From assembly GCA_040222235.1 (NCBI GenBank), contig JAVKDO010000078.1, positions 38,931 to 102,930 of the forward strand: a stretch of 64,000 nucleotides of DNA, given 5' to 3'. Source of the DNA: UBA6059 sp040222235. GTDB lineage: Bacteria; Bacteroidota; Bacteroidia; Cytophagales; Cyclobacteriaceae. Below are positions 9,304 through 18,511 of this stretch, piece by piece; positions within the stretch are counted from its first letter, which is position 1, and each line of letters begins with the position of its first letter. The notes under the pieces were generated by a model, which was not told the origin of the DNA, did not search any database, and was given only the letters and a program-made list of their open reading frames with translations. Both the position numbers and the translations under genes were made by a program.

Positions 9304-10842
9304 ATGAAATTGAGAATGAAAACGAATAGATCTTTCTTCATTACCATGGGGCTGAGCTTGGCTTTATTCATCGCTCCATCCTGCGATTCTCTCCTGGATG
9401 AACCACAGGAAACGTTGATACTCGAAGAAGGAGTGGATTACTCGAACACCGCACTAGTCCATGAACTCATCGAAGGTGCCTATTATGGGCTTTACGATAT
9501 TCAATGGGAGACATTTCCACTAATATCCGTTCGTGGAGATGACGTTATTCCCAAAGGCGACCAGGAACCGCTCATTCAAACAGATGTCTTCAATTACGAC
9601 CGCTCCTTCTGGATGTACAATTCTGCCTGGCTCAATCTATACTCAGATATTATCAACTGGCATGCTGCTATCGAAGAACTCGAAAGATTTAAAGCGGCAG
9701 GTGCCAATGCTGACGAAGTAGACCAATTTATAGCCGAAATAAGAGTGATGCAGGGATTCGAACTGCTACAGTTAGCTAGGGTTTGGGGAAACATTCTTAT
9801 CCCCAATTCCTCCCAGACAAGCACTTTATTCGAAACTGCAATCACACCTTTTGATGCTGTCATGGTCTACATTTCCGATTTAATGGATGAGGCTCTGCCC
9901 AATCTATTAGATACCGCGCCCAATCAAAGAACCTACATCCGTGGAGGAATCACCAGGCACACTGCGTTATCTGTCAAAGCAATGGCTAATCTGGAGATCA
10001 AAGAATGGCAAAAAGTGGCTGATGCAACTGGTGAGATCATTTCGTCCAATCGGTTCAGCCTATTCCCTGACTACTACACACTTTTCAAGACGGCTGGTAA
10101 GCTAGCAAGTGAAAACATCCTTGAATTCCAATTTTCGGATTTTGGTGAGGGCGCGGGAGAAGAGGTCAATTATCTCAATAACTTCTTTGGACCTAGCAAT
10201 TGGACACCAGCAGTAGATGGTGTAGGTACCGGCTGGGGATTTTGGGAGCCAAGCATGAAGTACATCACATTCATGCTCGACAGGGGTGAAACAGAGAGAC
10301 TGGAGACCAGCGTCTTGTTCACCGCAGAGGGGATCCAAAATCTAGAAGCTGAATACGAAGGCACATTACCACCGTTCATCAGCAACACAACACGAGAAGG
10401 TGATATTTGGGGTACCACAGATGGTTCGGCAAATCCAAGGTCTATATTCTCAAGCGGAAAGCATTATCTCCCTACGACCGAAATGATTCCTGGCAGAACC
10501 AGTTATGGATCGAATAAGAATTTTATCTGCATAAGATATTCAGAAATACTGCTTATGCATGCAGAGGCACTTGTCAGCGGTGCTTCCAATGCTAGCATGT
10601 CCGCGGATGAGGCCGTGAATGCGGTTCGCACTAGAGCTCAACTTTCCAGCATTTCAGGAGTGACTATTGACGATGTATTGGATGAGAAATTTGCAGAATT
10701 TGGAATGGAGTGGGGTATTCGTTTCTACGATCTTGTCAGACACAACCGGACTAGCGAAATCGAAGGATATAGTCCTGAGGATCGGTTTTTGCCGTACCCG
10801 CTGGCACAGCTTGACTTGCTCCCACAACTAAACGATGGATAA
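9304..10842 (+). CDS. SusD/RagB-family glycan-binding lipoprotein
   Basis: The 512-aa protein has a lipoprotein signal with lipid-accepting Cys27 (FIAPSCDSLLDEP), the SusD hallmark of an N-terminal CDxxLDxxP-like motif. An all-helical TPR-type scaffold follows and the family's C-terminal region (IRYSEILLMHAEAL, then MEWGIRFYDLVRHNR) is complete. SusD proteins cap the SusC barrel and bind the incoming glycan at the cell surface. The start could also be Met5 (9316), since MKLRMK gives two close Mets; both keep the signal intact. It directly follows SusC and precedes a further surface binding protein. Confidence 0.96.
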   Translation: MKLRMKTNRSFFITMGLSLALFIAPSCDSLLDEPQETLILEEGVDYSNTALVHELIEGAYYGLYDIQWETFPLISVRGDDVIPKGDQEPLIQTDVFNYDRSFWMYNSAWLNLYSDIINWHAAIEELERFKAAGANADEVDQFIAEIRVMQGFELLQLARVWGNILIPNSSQTSTLFETAITPFDAVMVYISDLMDEALPNLLDTAPNQRTYIRGGITRHTALSVKAMANLEIKEWQKVADATGEIISSNRFSLFPDYYTLFKTAGKLASENILEFQFSDFGEGAGEEVNYLNNFFGPSNWTPAVDGVGTGWGFWEPSMKYITFMLDRGETERLETSVLFTAEGIQNLEAEYEGTLPPFISNTTREGDIWGTTDGSANPRSIFSSGKHYLPTTEMIPGRTSYGSNKNFICIRYSEILLMHAEALVSGASNASMSADEAVNAVRTRAQLSSISGVTIDDVLDEKFAEFGMEWGIRFYDLVRHNRTSEIEGYSPEDRFLPYPLAQLDLLPQLNDG

Positions 10843-10889
10843 AGATTAACCCAAAATAAATTACTCGATACTAACAAAAACAAACGCGT

Positions 10890-12731
10890 ATGAAAATGAT
10901 TAGGAACATATCCATTTTGGCAACACTTGCCTTACTGGTGACCACTTTTTCCTGTGGTGACGATGATAGTCCCACGCCACCACCAGTGGTTGATGATGAC
11001 ACTGCGAACCCAGTAGTGACTATTAACGCTCCTGCTAATGGTTCAACGATAAGCACTACAGATGCGACTACTACTGTCACGATTGATTTTACCGCTACCG
11101 ACAATGTAGAATTAGCTTCTGTGGCAGTTGATTTTGACGGATCTACCGTACTGGAAGTATCGTCATTTACAGACTTCCAGAATTACGTAGGTAATGTAAA
11201 TCAGGCAGATGTTGGAGATGGCAGCCATACTGTCACAGTTACGGCCACTGATCAGGCAGGTAATACCGGTACTTCTTCTTCTACCTTCACTAAGGAGACT
11301 GCTAACCCATACACGCCTTTGGCCAATGAGGTATTCTACATGCCTTTTGAAGGTGACTACCTCGAGCTGGTGAGTGAAGCTGAAGCCACGATCGTTGGCT
11401 CACCGGAATTTGCCGGTTCTGGGTACGAAAGTGAAGATGCTTACGCTGGTGCAACCGATGCATTTCTCACGACAGGCACCACAAGCCTACAAACCACCGA
11501 AATGACCGCTAGCTTCTATTACAAGATCAGGCTGAACGATCCCGAACCTGAGTATGGCGCCAGAGCAGGTATCCTAGTTATGGGACCTGAGGATACTGAG
11601 AACGAAGCATTCCCCGATACACAGAACCTTCGTACCAGTGGATTTAGGTTTTTCCGTGAAGGAGATGCTGAAAGCCAGATATTCAAACTCAACTTCGGAA
11701 CAGGCGAAGGTGAAGTATGGTTGGACGGTGGTGACTTGGCAAGACTGGAAACTTCATCTACTGACTGGCATCACTTTGCTTTGGTGATAGATGCTACCAC
11801 AGCTGCCGTATATATCGATGGTGGACTTGTAGCTGAGAATGTTGAGCATACAGGCATGGACATTTCAGGTACTGACCTGCTTGCCATAGGATCAGGCGGC
11901 CCAAGGTTTAACGGATGGAACCACAGATCTGATCACGGCATGATCGATGAGCTCAGAATTTTTAACACGGCACTTAGTGAAGCAGATCTTGAGTCACTTA
12001 CAGGTCTCGAATTTGGTGAAATCGAATTTAACCCCGATCCAGGCTTGACTCCTATCGAAGGCGCTGATGCCGTAGAGTTGATGAGAGTTTCATTTGATTC
12101 TGATTTCTCCGCTACCGGTACAGTCACACCTGAGGTAACAGTCGTAGGGAATCCTACAGTAGCAGACGCAGCGTATGTCGGTGCTGCTGATTCTTACATC
12201 ACTATGCCAAGTGCAGATCTAGCAAAAGACGAGTTTTCTGCCTCATTCTGGATAAATGTAAACAATGAGCCAAATCGCGCCGGACTTCTTGTTATTGGGC
12301 CAGAGGACAGTGCCAATGAGAGTTTCCCAGATGTTCAGAACCTTAGAACTCACGGTCTCAGGTTCTTCCGTGAAGATGGTGGAGGAGATCAGCGGTTTAA
12401 ACTCAACGTTGGCAATGGTACTGCGGACACCTGGATAGACGGTGGGGATTTTGCCGATATCCCAGCTGATGTTACTGACTGGAGACATGTCGCATTCACT
12501 GTAACAGGTACATCCGCCCAGGTTTATCTCAATGGTATTTTGGTAGCCCAAAATGCTGAAATGACCGGCCTTGATTGGACTGGCTGTGATTTGATTTCAT
12601 TTGGCTCGGGAGCTCCAAGATTTACCGAATGGGGTCATTTGGCAGATGAGAGTTCACTTGATGATCTTAGAATTTACGAAGGTGTGCTCACACAAGCACA
12701 GGTGACGGCACTTATGGCTGCCGGAAGATAA
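10890..12731 (+). CDS. Surface glycan-binding lipoprotein with Ig-like and two LamG-like domains
   Basis: The 613-aa lipoprotein has lipid-accepting Cys22 followed by GDDD, an acidic run of the kind that marks surface-exposed Bacteroidota lipoproteins. Residues about 40-135 form an Ig-like/cadherin-type domain (VTVTATDQAGNT). Two concanavalin-like LamG domains follow, about 145-370 and 395-610. They are clear duplicates of each other: both contain a GPED...F.D.QNLRT.G.RFFRE block, a W.DGGD block and a GSG.PRF..W.H block. No catalytic motif is evident. Its place third in the locus is where Bacteroidota encode surface glycan-binding proteins that hold polymer for SusC/D. Binding of beta-1,2-glucan is inferred only from the neighbouring GH144 genes. 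Confidence 0.82.
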   Translation: MKMIRNISILATLALLVTTFSCGDDDSPTPPPVVDDDTANPVVTINAPANGSTISTTDATTTVTIDFTATDNVELASVAVDFDGSTVLEVSSFTDFQNYVGNVNQADVGDGSHTVTVTATDQAGNTGTSSSTFTKETANPYTPLANEVFYMPFEGDYLELVSEAEATIVGSPEFAGSGYESEDAYAGATDAFLTTGTTSLQTTEMTASFYYKIRLNDPEPEYGARAGILVMGPEDTENEAFPDTQNLRTSGFRFFREGDAESQIFKLNFGTGEGEVWLDGGDLARLETSSTDWHHFALVIDATTAAVYIDGGLVAENVEHTGMDISGTDLLAIGSGGPRFNGWNHRSDHGMIDELRIFNTALSEADLESLTGLEFGEIEFNPDPGLTPIEGADAVELMRVSFDSDFSATGTVTPEVTVVGNPTVADAAYVGAADSYITMPSADLAKDEFSASFWINVNNEPNRAGLLVIGPEDSANESFPDVQNLRTHGLRFFREDGGGDQRFKLNVGNGTADTWIDGGDFADIPADVTDWRHVAFTVTGTSAQVYLNGILVAQNAEMTGLDWTGCDLISFGSGAPRFTEWGHLADESSLDDLRIYEGVLTQAQVTALMAAGR

Positions 12732-12760
12732 TTCAGTCTGAATTAGTAGTAAACTTCACG

Positions 12761-12790
12761 CTATCCCGGGATTCTCCCGGGATAGTTTTT
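12761..12790 (+). terminator. Intrinsic terminator/attenuator inside the polysaccharide locus
   Basis: An 11-bp perfect stem (CTATCCCGGGA at 12761-12771 pairing with 12775-12785) with a 3-nt loop is followed by TTTTT and TTCTT. It lies 29 bp after the glycan-binding protein and 23 bp before the first GH144 gene. It probably ends or attenuates transcription after SusC-SusD-SGBP, so that binding and uptake proteins are made in excess over the enzymes. Confidence 0.85.
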
Positions 12791-12813
12791 CTTACCCAAA
12801 TTAAAATTGGACG

Positions 12814-14796
12814 ATGAACTTTACGAGGTTTAGTACCTCACTTCTTGTCATTACTTTTGGGATCCTCCTATTTTATAGCTGTGATAACGAGAGCGAACCC
12901 GTTAGCGACCTTCAGCTCATTAGCGTTCAGATTGGCAATGAAAGCTTGATGCAAGGCCAACTTACCGATGTGGCTTTGAATAACCCTATCATTATTTCCT
13001 TCAATTTTTCTGTTGATCCCACTTCCTTTGAGCAGGCATTTTCCATCACGAACCAGCAAAACACACCGCTTGGAGTTAACATTAATTTCTCCAACGAGAA
13101 TAAAACGATCACCATCTACCCTCAACAACAGCTTGAGACATTTACAGAATATCAAATCAACATTTCGGATGTACTTCAGGGAGCCTCTGGCGAATCGTTC
13201 CCAGGAGAAGGGTTTTCCTTTCTCACCGTCAGTGGCAAGCTCGAATTAAACTCCATCCAATCGGGAGACCTTGACCTCTTGTCCGGACATACGGTGAGAA
13301 ATGTGCCAGTTGATTTTCAAATCGTCGCTTCGTTCTCAGACCCAATCGACGAACAATCAATTAACCTAGATAACATACTATTGACCCGAAAGGGTGGTAG
13401 AAAAGACATTACGGTAGAGGTTCAGGACAACAGCATCCTCATAACACCGGCCGAAGAGATTAGTGGCTGGTCTACCTACAAACTATCTATTGACACGGCT
13501 ATCGTCGGAATAGGGTCGGTAGATTTCGATGGTATCGAAGTAGAGTTTACCACAGCAGTCGACTCAACTCTAAAGTTCCCGGAGATCACAGATGAGGAAT
13601 TGCTTACCAAAATTCAAGAACACACCTTCAAGTACTTCTGGGACTTTGGCCATCCAGCGAGCGGACTAGCAAGAGAAAGAAACACATCAGGCCAGACAGT
13701 CACCATTGGTGGATCAGGGTTCGGCATCATGTCCATTATTGTTGGAATAGAGCGGGGCTTTATCACGCGAGAGCAAGGAGTCCAGCGACTTTCCACTATC
13801 GTGAATTTTTTACTTACGCAAGCAGAGCGTTTTCATGGAGTATGGTCCCATTGGCTCAATGGCACCACTGGCGTAGTGGTACCTTTCAGTGCCGACGATG
13901 ACGGTGGCGATCTCGTCGAAACTTCATTTATGATTCAAGGCCTATTGACGGTAAGACAGTACCTCAATGATCAGAATGTGGCCGAAGCGGAGATCATTTC
14001 CAAAATCAATAGGCTCTATGAAGAAGTCGAATGGGACTGGTATCAGCAAAACGATCAAAATGTCCTTTACTGGCATTGGTCTCCCAATTTCGGATGGCAG
14101 AAAAACCTGAGCATCAGAGGATGGAACGAGTCCTTAATCGTCTACCTGCTAGCAGCTGGCTCTCCCACTCATTCCATTGACGAAGCAGTATATACATCCG
14201 GCTGGGCAAGGAATGGCGGAATGACCAACGGTAGTGACTACTACGATGTGACATTGCCGCTAGGACCCAACAGAGGAGGTCCATTATTCTTCAGCCATTA
14301 CTCTTTCCTCGGCCTGGATCCACGAAACTTGTCGGATGCATATGCAAATTATTGGGAGCAGAATGTTGCCCATAGCCAAATCAACTATTTATACTGTGTA
14401 GACAATCCTAAGAACTATGTCGGCTACAGTGAGCATTGCTGGGGTTTGACCGCCAGTGATGGCAATCAGGATTACTCGGCCCATAGCCCCACCAATGATC
14501 GAGGGGTCATCGCGCCTACGGCAGCCATTTCTTCCCTACCCTACACACCACAGGAGTCGATGGCCGCCATTCGTTTTTTCTACTACATACTTGGAGACAG
14601 ACTATGGGATGAATATGGGTTTCAAGATGCATTTAACCCTTCTGCTGAGTGGACAGCCAGTTCGTACATCGCTATCGACCAGGGCCCAATCATTTTAATG
14701 ATAGAAAACTACAGAACGGGATTGCTATGGGATCTTTTCATGTCAGCACCGGAGGTACAGTCTGGACTCACCAAATTAGGATTCACTTATGAATAA
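12814..14796 (+). CDS. GH144-family (endo-beta-1,2-glucanase type) lipoprotein with two N-terminal Ig-like domains
   Basis: The 660-aa lipoprotein has lipid-accepting Cys23 followed by DNESE, again acidic. Residues about 30-125 and 130-245 are two SbsA-type Ig-like domains (NPIIISFNFSVDP...FTEYQINISD). The catalytic part (about 255-660) matches the glucoamylase-like (PF10091) fold now placed in GH144: an (alpha/alpha)6 barrel beginning DEELLTKIQEHTFKYFWDF, with IGGSGFGIMSIIVGIERGFI, the acidic DDDGGDLVETSF motif, YWHWSPNFGW, RGWNESLIVYLLAAGSPTH and a C-terminal IDQGPIILMIENYRTGLLW. Characterised GH144 enzymes cleave beta-1,2-glucans. The Ig-like domains probably project the enzyme from the surface. 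The stop overlaps the start of the second GH144 gene by 8 nt. Confidence 0.88.
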   Translation: MNFTRFSTSLLVITFGILLFYSCDNESEPVSDLQLISVQIGNESLMQGQLTDVALNNPIIISFNFSVDPTSFEQAFSITNQQNTPLGVNINFSNENKTITIYPQQQLETFTEYQINISDVLQGASGESFPGEGFSFLTVSGKLELNSIQSGDLDLLSGHTVRNVPVDFQIVASFSDPIDEQSINLDNILLTRKGGRKDITVEVQDNSILITPAEEISGWSTYKLSIDTAIVGIGSVDFDGIEVEFTTAVDSTLKFPEITDEELLTKIQEHTFKYFWDFGHPASGLARERNTSGQTVTIGGSGFGIMSIIVGIERGFITREQGVQRLSTIVNFLLTQAERFHGVWSHWLNGTTGVVVPFSADDDGGDLVETSFMIQGLLTVRQYLNDQNVAEAEIISKINRLYEEVEWDWYQQNDQNVLYWHWSPNFGWQKNLSIRGWNESLIVYLLAAGSPTHSIDEAVYTSGWARNGGMTNGSDYYDVTLPLGPNRGGPLFFSHYSFLGLDPRNLSDAYANYWEQNVAHSQINYLYCVDNPKNYVGYSEHCWGLTASDGNQDYSAHSPTNDRGVIAPTAAISSLPYTPQESMAAIRFFYYILGDRLWDEYGFQDAFNPSAEWTASSYIAIDQGPIILMIENYRTGLLWDLFMSAPEVQSGLTKLGFTYE

Positions 14797-16156
14797 ACGA
14801 CATCACCTGATAGTTACTCTTGCACTATTGGCCGTGCTAATGGTCGCATTTGGCTGTATCCAAAGCAGCACGAGCAACACCATACAAGAGAGCTACACAA
14901 GCGAGATCAGTGATGATTCGCTACTCACTATGCTCCAATATCAGACGTTTCAGTATTTCTGGGATGGAGCAGAACCCGTTTCGGGAATGGCTTGCGAGCG
15001 GGTGCATATGGATAATATCTATCCAAGTGATGACAAGAATGTCGTCACCTCTGGAGGCTCAGGATTCGGGCTCATGGCGATACTGGTAGGCATAGAGCGT
15101 GGGTTCATCACCCGTGAAGTAGCCGTAGCACGCTATGAGCAAATCCTTGATTTTTTGGAGACCGCTGATCGGTTTCATGGTGTTTATCCGCACTGGTGGT
15201 TTGGAGATACTGGCAAGGTCAAGCCCTTCAGCAAAAAGGATGATGGAGGCGATCTGGTAGAAACAGCGTTTTTGGTGCAGGGACTTTTGACGGTTCGACA
15301 GTACTTTCAAGATGGCAATGAAAGAGAACGAGCCATCGTATCCAGAATTAATAATATCTGGAAAACTGTAGAATGGAACTGGCATACAAAAGGTGGTGAA
15401 GACGTACTGTACTGGCACTGGTCTCCCAAATATGGATGGGAAATGAATTTTCCGGTAGGCGGATATAATGAATGCCTCATCATGTACGTGCTGGCTGCCT
15501 CCTCCCCTACGCATAGCGTCGAACCTGCCGTGTATCACAAGGGGTGGGCGCTGAACGGAAAAATCGAGACAGATCGTACGCTCTATGGCAATGATCTGGT
15601 ACTTGATCATTATGAGCATGATGATGCGGCAGTAGGGCCCTTGTTTTGGGCCCACTATTCCTACCTCGGCCTGGATCCAAGGAATCTGAAAGACCGGTAC
15701 GGTGAATACTGGACGCTCAACCAATCTCACGCCAAAGTCCATTATGAGTACTGCAAGGAAAATCCCGGAGGATATGAAGGCTATGGTGAAAACTGCTGGG
15801 GACTGACCTCCAGTTATTCGATGAAAGGCTATGCCGGTCACAGGCCAGATCGGGATTTGGGAGTGATATCTCCTACTGCAGCATTGTCATCCATACCCTA
15901 TACACCGCAAGAAAGCATGCAAATGGTTAGGTGGCTGTATGAGCCATCGAGGGATTCCCTGGTGGGGAAATACGGCCCCTATGATGCCTTTAGTTTTGCA
16001 AATGGCTGGTACCTACCTCGATACCTTGCCATTGATCAGGGGCCTTTTCCGGTGATGATCGAGAACTATCGCACAGGTTTGCTTTGGGAGCTATTCATGT
16101 CAGCACCAGAAATTCAAAGTGGACTAAAAAAACTAGGGTTTGAGTACGAGGGATAA
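14789..16156 (+). CDS. GH144-family (endo-beta-1,2-glucanase type) lipoprotein, single domain
   Basis: The 455-aa protein has a lipoprotein signal (lipid-accepting Cys23, VAFGCIQSS) and only the GH144-type barrel. It shares nearly every motif with the preceding gene: TFQYFWDGA, SGGSGFGLMAILVGIERGFI, DDGGDLVETAFLVQGLL, YWHWSPKYGW, GYNECLIMYVLAASSPTH and IDQGPFPVMIENYRTGLLW. The two genes overlap by 8 nt and are translationally coupled. The Cys after the lipobox is followed by IQSS rather than acidic residues, unlike the first copy. This hints that the first enzyme works outside the cell and this one in the periplasm, perhaps cutting imported oligosaccharides (for example exo release of sophorose, known in GH144); that split is inference. 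Confidence 0.88.
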   Translation: MNKRHHLIVTLALLAVLMVAFGCIQSSTSNTIQESYTSEISDDSLLTMLQYQTFQYFWDGAEPVSGMACERVHMDNIYPSDDKNVVTSGGSGFGLMAILVGIERGFITREVAVARYEQILDFLETADRFHGVYPHWWFGDTGKVKPFSKKDDGGDLVETAFLVQGLLTVRQYFQDGNERERAIVSRINNIWKTVEWNWHTKGGEDVLYWHWSPKYGWEMNFPVGGYNECLIMYVLAASSPTHSVEPAVYHKGWALNGKIETDRTLYGNDLVLDHYEHDDAAVGPLFWAHYSYLGLDPRNLKDRYGEYWTLNQSHAKVHYEYCKENPGGYEGYGENCWGLTSSYSMKGYAGHRPDRDLGVISPTAALSSIPYTPQESMQMVRWLYEPSRDSLVGKYGPYDAFSFANGWYLPRYLAIDQGPFPVMIENYRTGLLWELFMSAPEIQSGLKKLGFEYEG

Positions 16157-16212
16157 GCCTTGAATTTCACCGGTTTCCTCATCCAAAACAGATCCAAAAA
16201 CCTCTAATACAA

Positions 16213-18507
16213 ATGAAAAAGATATTAGTAGCCGTTCCTTTTATTCTTGCACTCATATTGTGGTCGTGTAATCCCAATAATGACAAAGCAAAGTCTTCCA
16301 GTCCCTATGATATCAAGGTTGATTCGCTGATGGCGCTCATGACACTTGAGGAAAAAATCGGGCAGCTTAATCTACCGTCTGCTGGTGATATCAACACTGG
16401 TTTGGCGCAAAGTACCGGCATCATCGCTCAGATCAAAGACGGCCAGGTAGGAGGCCTTTTTAATATCAGGGGCGTAGAGAAAATAAGACAAACTCAGCAG
16501 GTCGCTGTGGACGAAAGCCGACTTGGCATCCCCCTCCTCTTTGCGATGGATGTCATTCATGGATACAAAACTGTGTTCCCCATTCCGCTAGGCCTCTCAT
16601 GCACCTGGGATATGGATCTAATAGAACGAACGGCCAGAATTGCCACTCAGGAAGCAACTGCCGAAGGAATTGTCTGGACATTCTCGCCTATGGTGGACAT
16701 AGCTCGCGATCCCAGGTGGGGTCGAATAGCCGAGGGATCTGGCGAGGATGCTTATTTGGGGTCAGAGGTGGCCAGGGCCATGGTGAGAGGCTATCAGGGA
16801 GATGACTTATCAGCAAACAATACTATGATGTCTTGTGCCAAGCATTTTGCGCTTTACGGAGCTGCTGAGGCGGGCAGAGATTACAATACGGTAGACATGA
16901 GTCGTATCCGCATGTACAACGACTACCTCCCACCCTTCAAGGCAGCCGTAGAAGAAGGTGCAGGTACGCTGATGGCTTCCTTCAATGAAATAGATGGAAT
17001 ACCTGCAACGGGAAGCCGATGGCTAATGACAGAATTGCTAAGGGATGAATGGGGGTTTGATGGCTTTGTAGTGGCCGACTATACCGGCGTAACCGAAATG
17101 ATCATGCACGGCATGGGTGACACAGCAACAGTTGCTAAACTGGCAATTAGCGCGGGTACTGACATGGACATGGTCAGCGAGGCTTACGTGAATACGCTAA
17201 AGCAATCGGTTGAAGATGGTTCACTTTCCATTGAGCATATTGATCGGGCATGCCGCACCATCCTAAAAGCGAAGTACGAATTGGGACTGTTTGATGATCC
17301 CTATCGCTACTGTGATTCGTCGAGATCGGCTAACGAAGTATTCACATCAGAGAATCGCGCCGAGGCAAGAAGCGTTGCTGCACAGTCATTTGTACTACTC
17401 AAAAATGAGAACGACATATTGCCCCTTAAAAAATCAGGGAAAATTGCCCTCATTGGCCCCATGGCTGATAATGTGGAAAATATGCCGGGCACATGGAGTG
17501 TTGCCGGAGATTTCAAAACTTCTGTTTCAGTAAAAATGGGAATCGAAAGGCTTCTAGGCGATCAGGTGGAAATTCTACATGCACGTGGATCCAATATCTA
17601 CACAGACCCTGACCTTGAGGCCCGTGTGAGCACTTTCGGCAAGCCCACCAGAAGAGACAATCGCCCTGAAGAGGTATTGATCAAAGAAGCAGTAGCTGTA
17701 GCCATGAAAGCAGATGTTATCTTGGCAGCTATGGGCGAAGCTTCAGAGTCTGCAGGCGAGAGTTCCAGCCTCACCAATATTGAGATGCCCGATAATCAGC
17801 GAAGGTTACTCGATGCATTGCTGAAAACCGGAAAACCTCTGGTGCTGGTGCTTTTCAATGGACGTCCAATGGCGCTGAAATGGGAGCAGGAGAATGTGCC
17901 CGCTATCCTGGATGTATGGTTTGGAGGCACACAGGCTGGTGAGGCCATTGCTGATGTGCTATTTGGAGATGTCAATCCGTCAGGAAAACTCACCACCACC
18001 TTCCCTCAAAACACGGGTCAGATCCCCCTTTACTACAACCACAAAATGACCGGCAGACCCATTACCGATAAGTGGTTTCAAAAATTCAAGACCAACTACC
18101 TTGATGTGTCCAACGAACCCGTCTATCCATTTGGGTTTGGCCTTAGCTACGCCACTTTCGACTATGGTGATATCCAGCTAAGCTCGACAGACTTATCAGG
18201 AGGAGCAGAACTCAAGGTTGCTGTGGAGATAACTAACAGTGGGGATCGTGATGGCAAGGAAGTTATCCAGCTTTACATCCGCGATATGGTTGGCTCCATC
18301 ACACGCCCTGTCAAGGAATTAAGAGATTTTCAGAAAGTCGAGTTTAAGGCGGGAGAAACAAAAACGGTCACTTTTACCATCACTCCCGATGACCTGAAGT
18401 TCTACAACGCTGACCTCAAACACGACTGGGAGTCGGGTGACTTTGAGATCATGGTTGGTGGAAATTCGAGGGACGTAAAATCTGCGATGGTCACCTGGAC
18501 CAAGTAA
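16213..18507 (+). CDS. GH3 beta-glucosidase lipoprotein (BglX-like)
   Basis: The 764-aa enzyme has a lipoprotein signal (lipid-accepting Cys19, LILWSCNPN). The GH3 N-terminal TIM barrel contains VDSLMALMTLEEKIGQLN, the substrate-binding KHFALYG and the nucleophile Asp289 in FVVADYTG. The C-terminal alpha/beta sandwich carries the acid/base Glu516 in SAGESSS, matching the BglX pattern. A fibronectin-like FnIII domain ends the protein. GH3 enzymes of this type remove glucose from beta-linked gluco-oligosaccharides, and several act on sophorose-type beta-1,2 linkages. Here it would convert the products of the two GH144 enzymes to glucose in the periplasm. It lies 56 bp after the second GH144 gene. 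Confidence 0.94.
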   Translation: MKKILVAVPFILALILWSCNPNNDKAKSSSPYDIKVDSLMALMTLEEKIGQLNLPSAGDINTGLAQSTGIIAQIKDGQVGGLFNIRGVEKIRQTQQVAVDESRLGIPLLFAMDVIHGYKTVFPIPLGLSCTWDMDLIERTARIATQEATAEGIVWTFSPMVDIARDPRWGRIAEGSGEDAYLGSEVARAMVRGYQGDDLSANNTMMSCAKHFALYGAAEAGRDYNTVDMSRIRMYNDYLPPFKAAVEEGAGTLMASFNEIDGIPATGSRWLMTELLRDEWGFDGFVVADYTGVTEMIMHGMGDTATVAKLAISAGTDMDMVSEAYVNTLKQSVEDGSLSIEHIDRACRTILKAKYELGLFDDPYRYCDSSRSANEVFTSENRAEARSVAAQSFVLLKNENDILPLKKSGKIALIGPMADNVENMPGTWSVAGDFKTSVSVKMGIERLLGDQVEILHARGSNIYTDPDLEARVSTFGKPTRRDNRPEEVLIKEAVAVAMKADVILAAMGEASESAGESSSLTNIEMPDNQRRLLDALLKTGKPLVLVLFNGRPMALKWEQENVPAILDVWFGGTQAGEAIADVLFGDVNPSGKLTTTFPQNTGQIPLYYNHKMTGRPITDKWFQKFKTNYLDVSNEPVYPFGFGLSYATFDYGDIQLSSTDLSGGAELKVAVEITNSGDRDGKEVIQLYIRDMVGSITRPVKELRDFQKVEFKAGETKTVTFTITPDDLKFYNADLKHDWESGDFEIMVGGNSRDVKSAMVTWTK

Positions 18508-18511
18508 TCCT

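Noticed and set aside
15059..15841. 260-codon minus-strand ORF
   Set aside because: It is fully inside and opposite the second GH144 gene, whose protein motifs are all intact; no signal or domain is visible in the antisense product.
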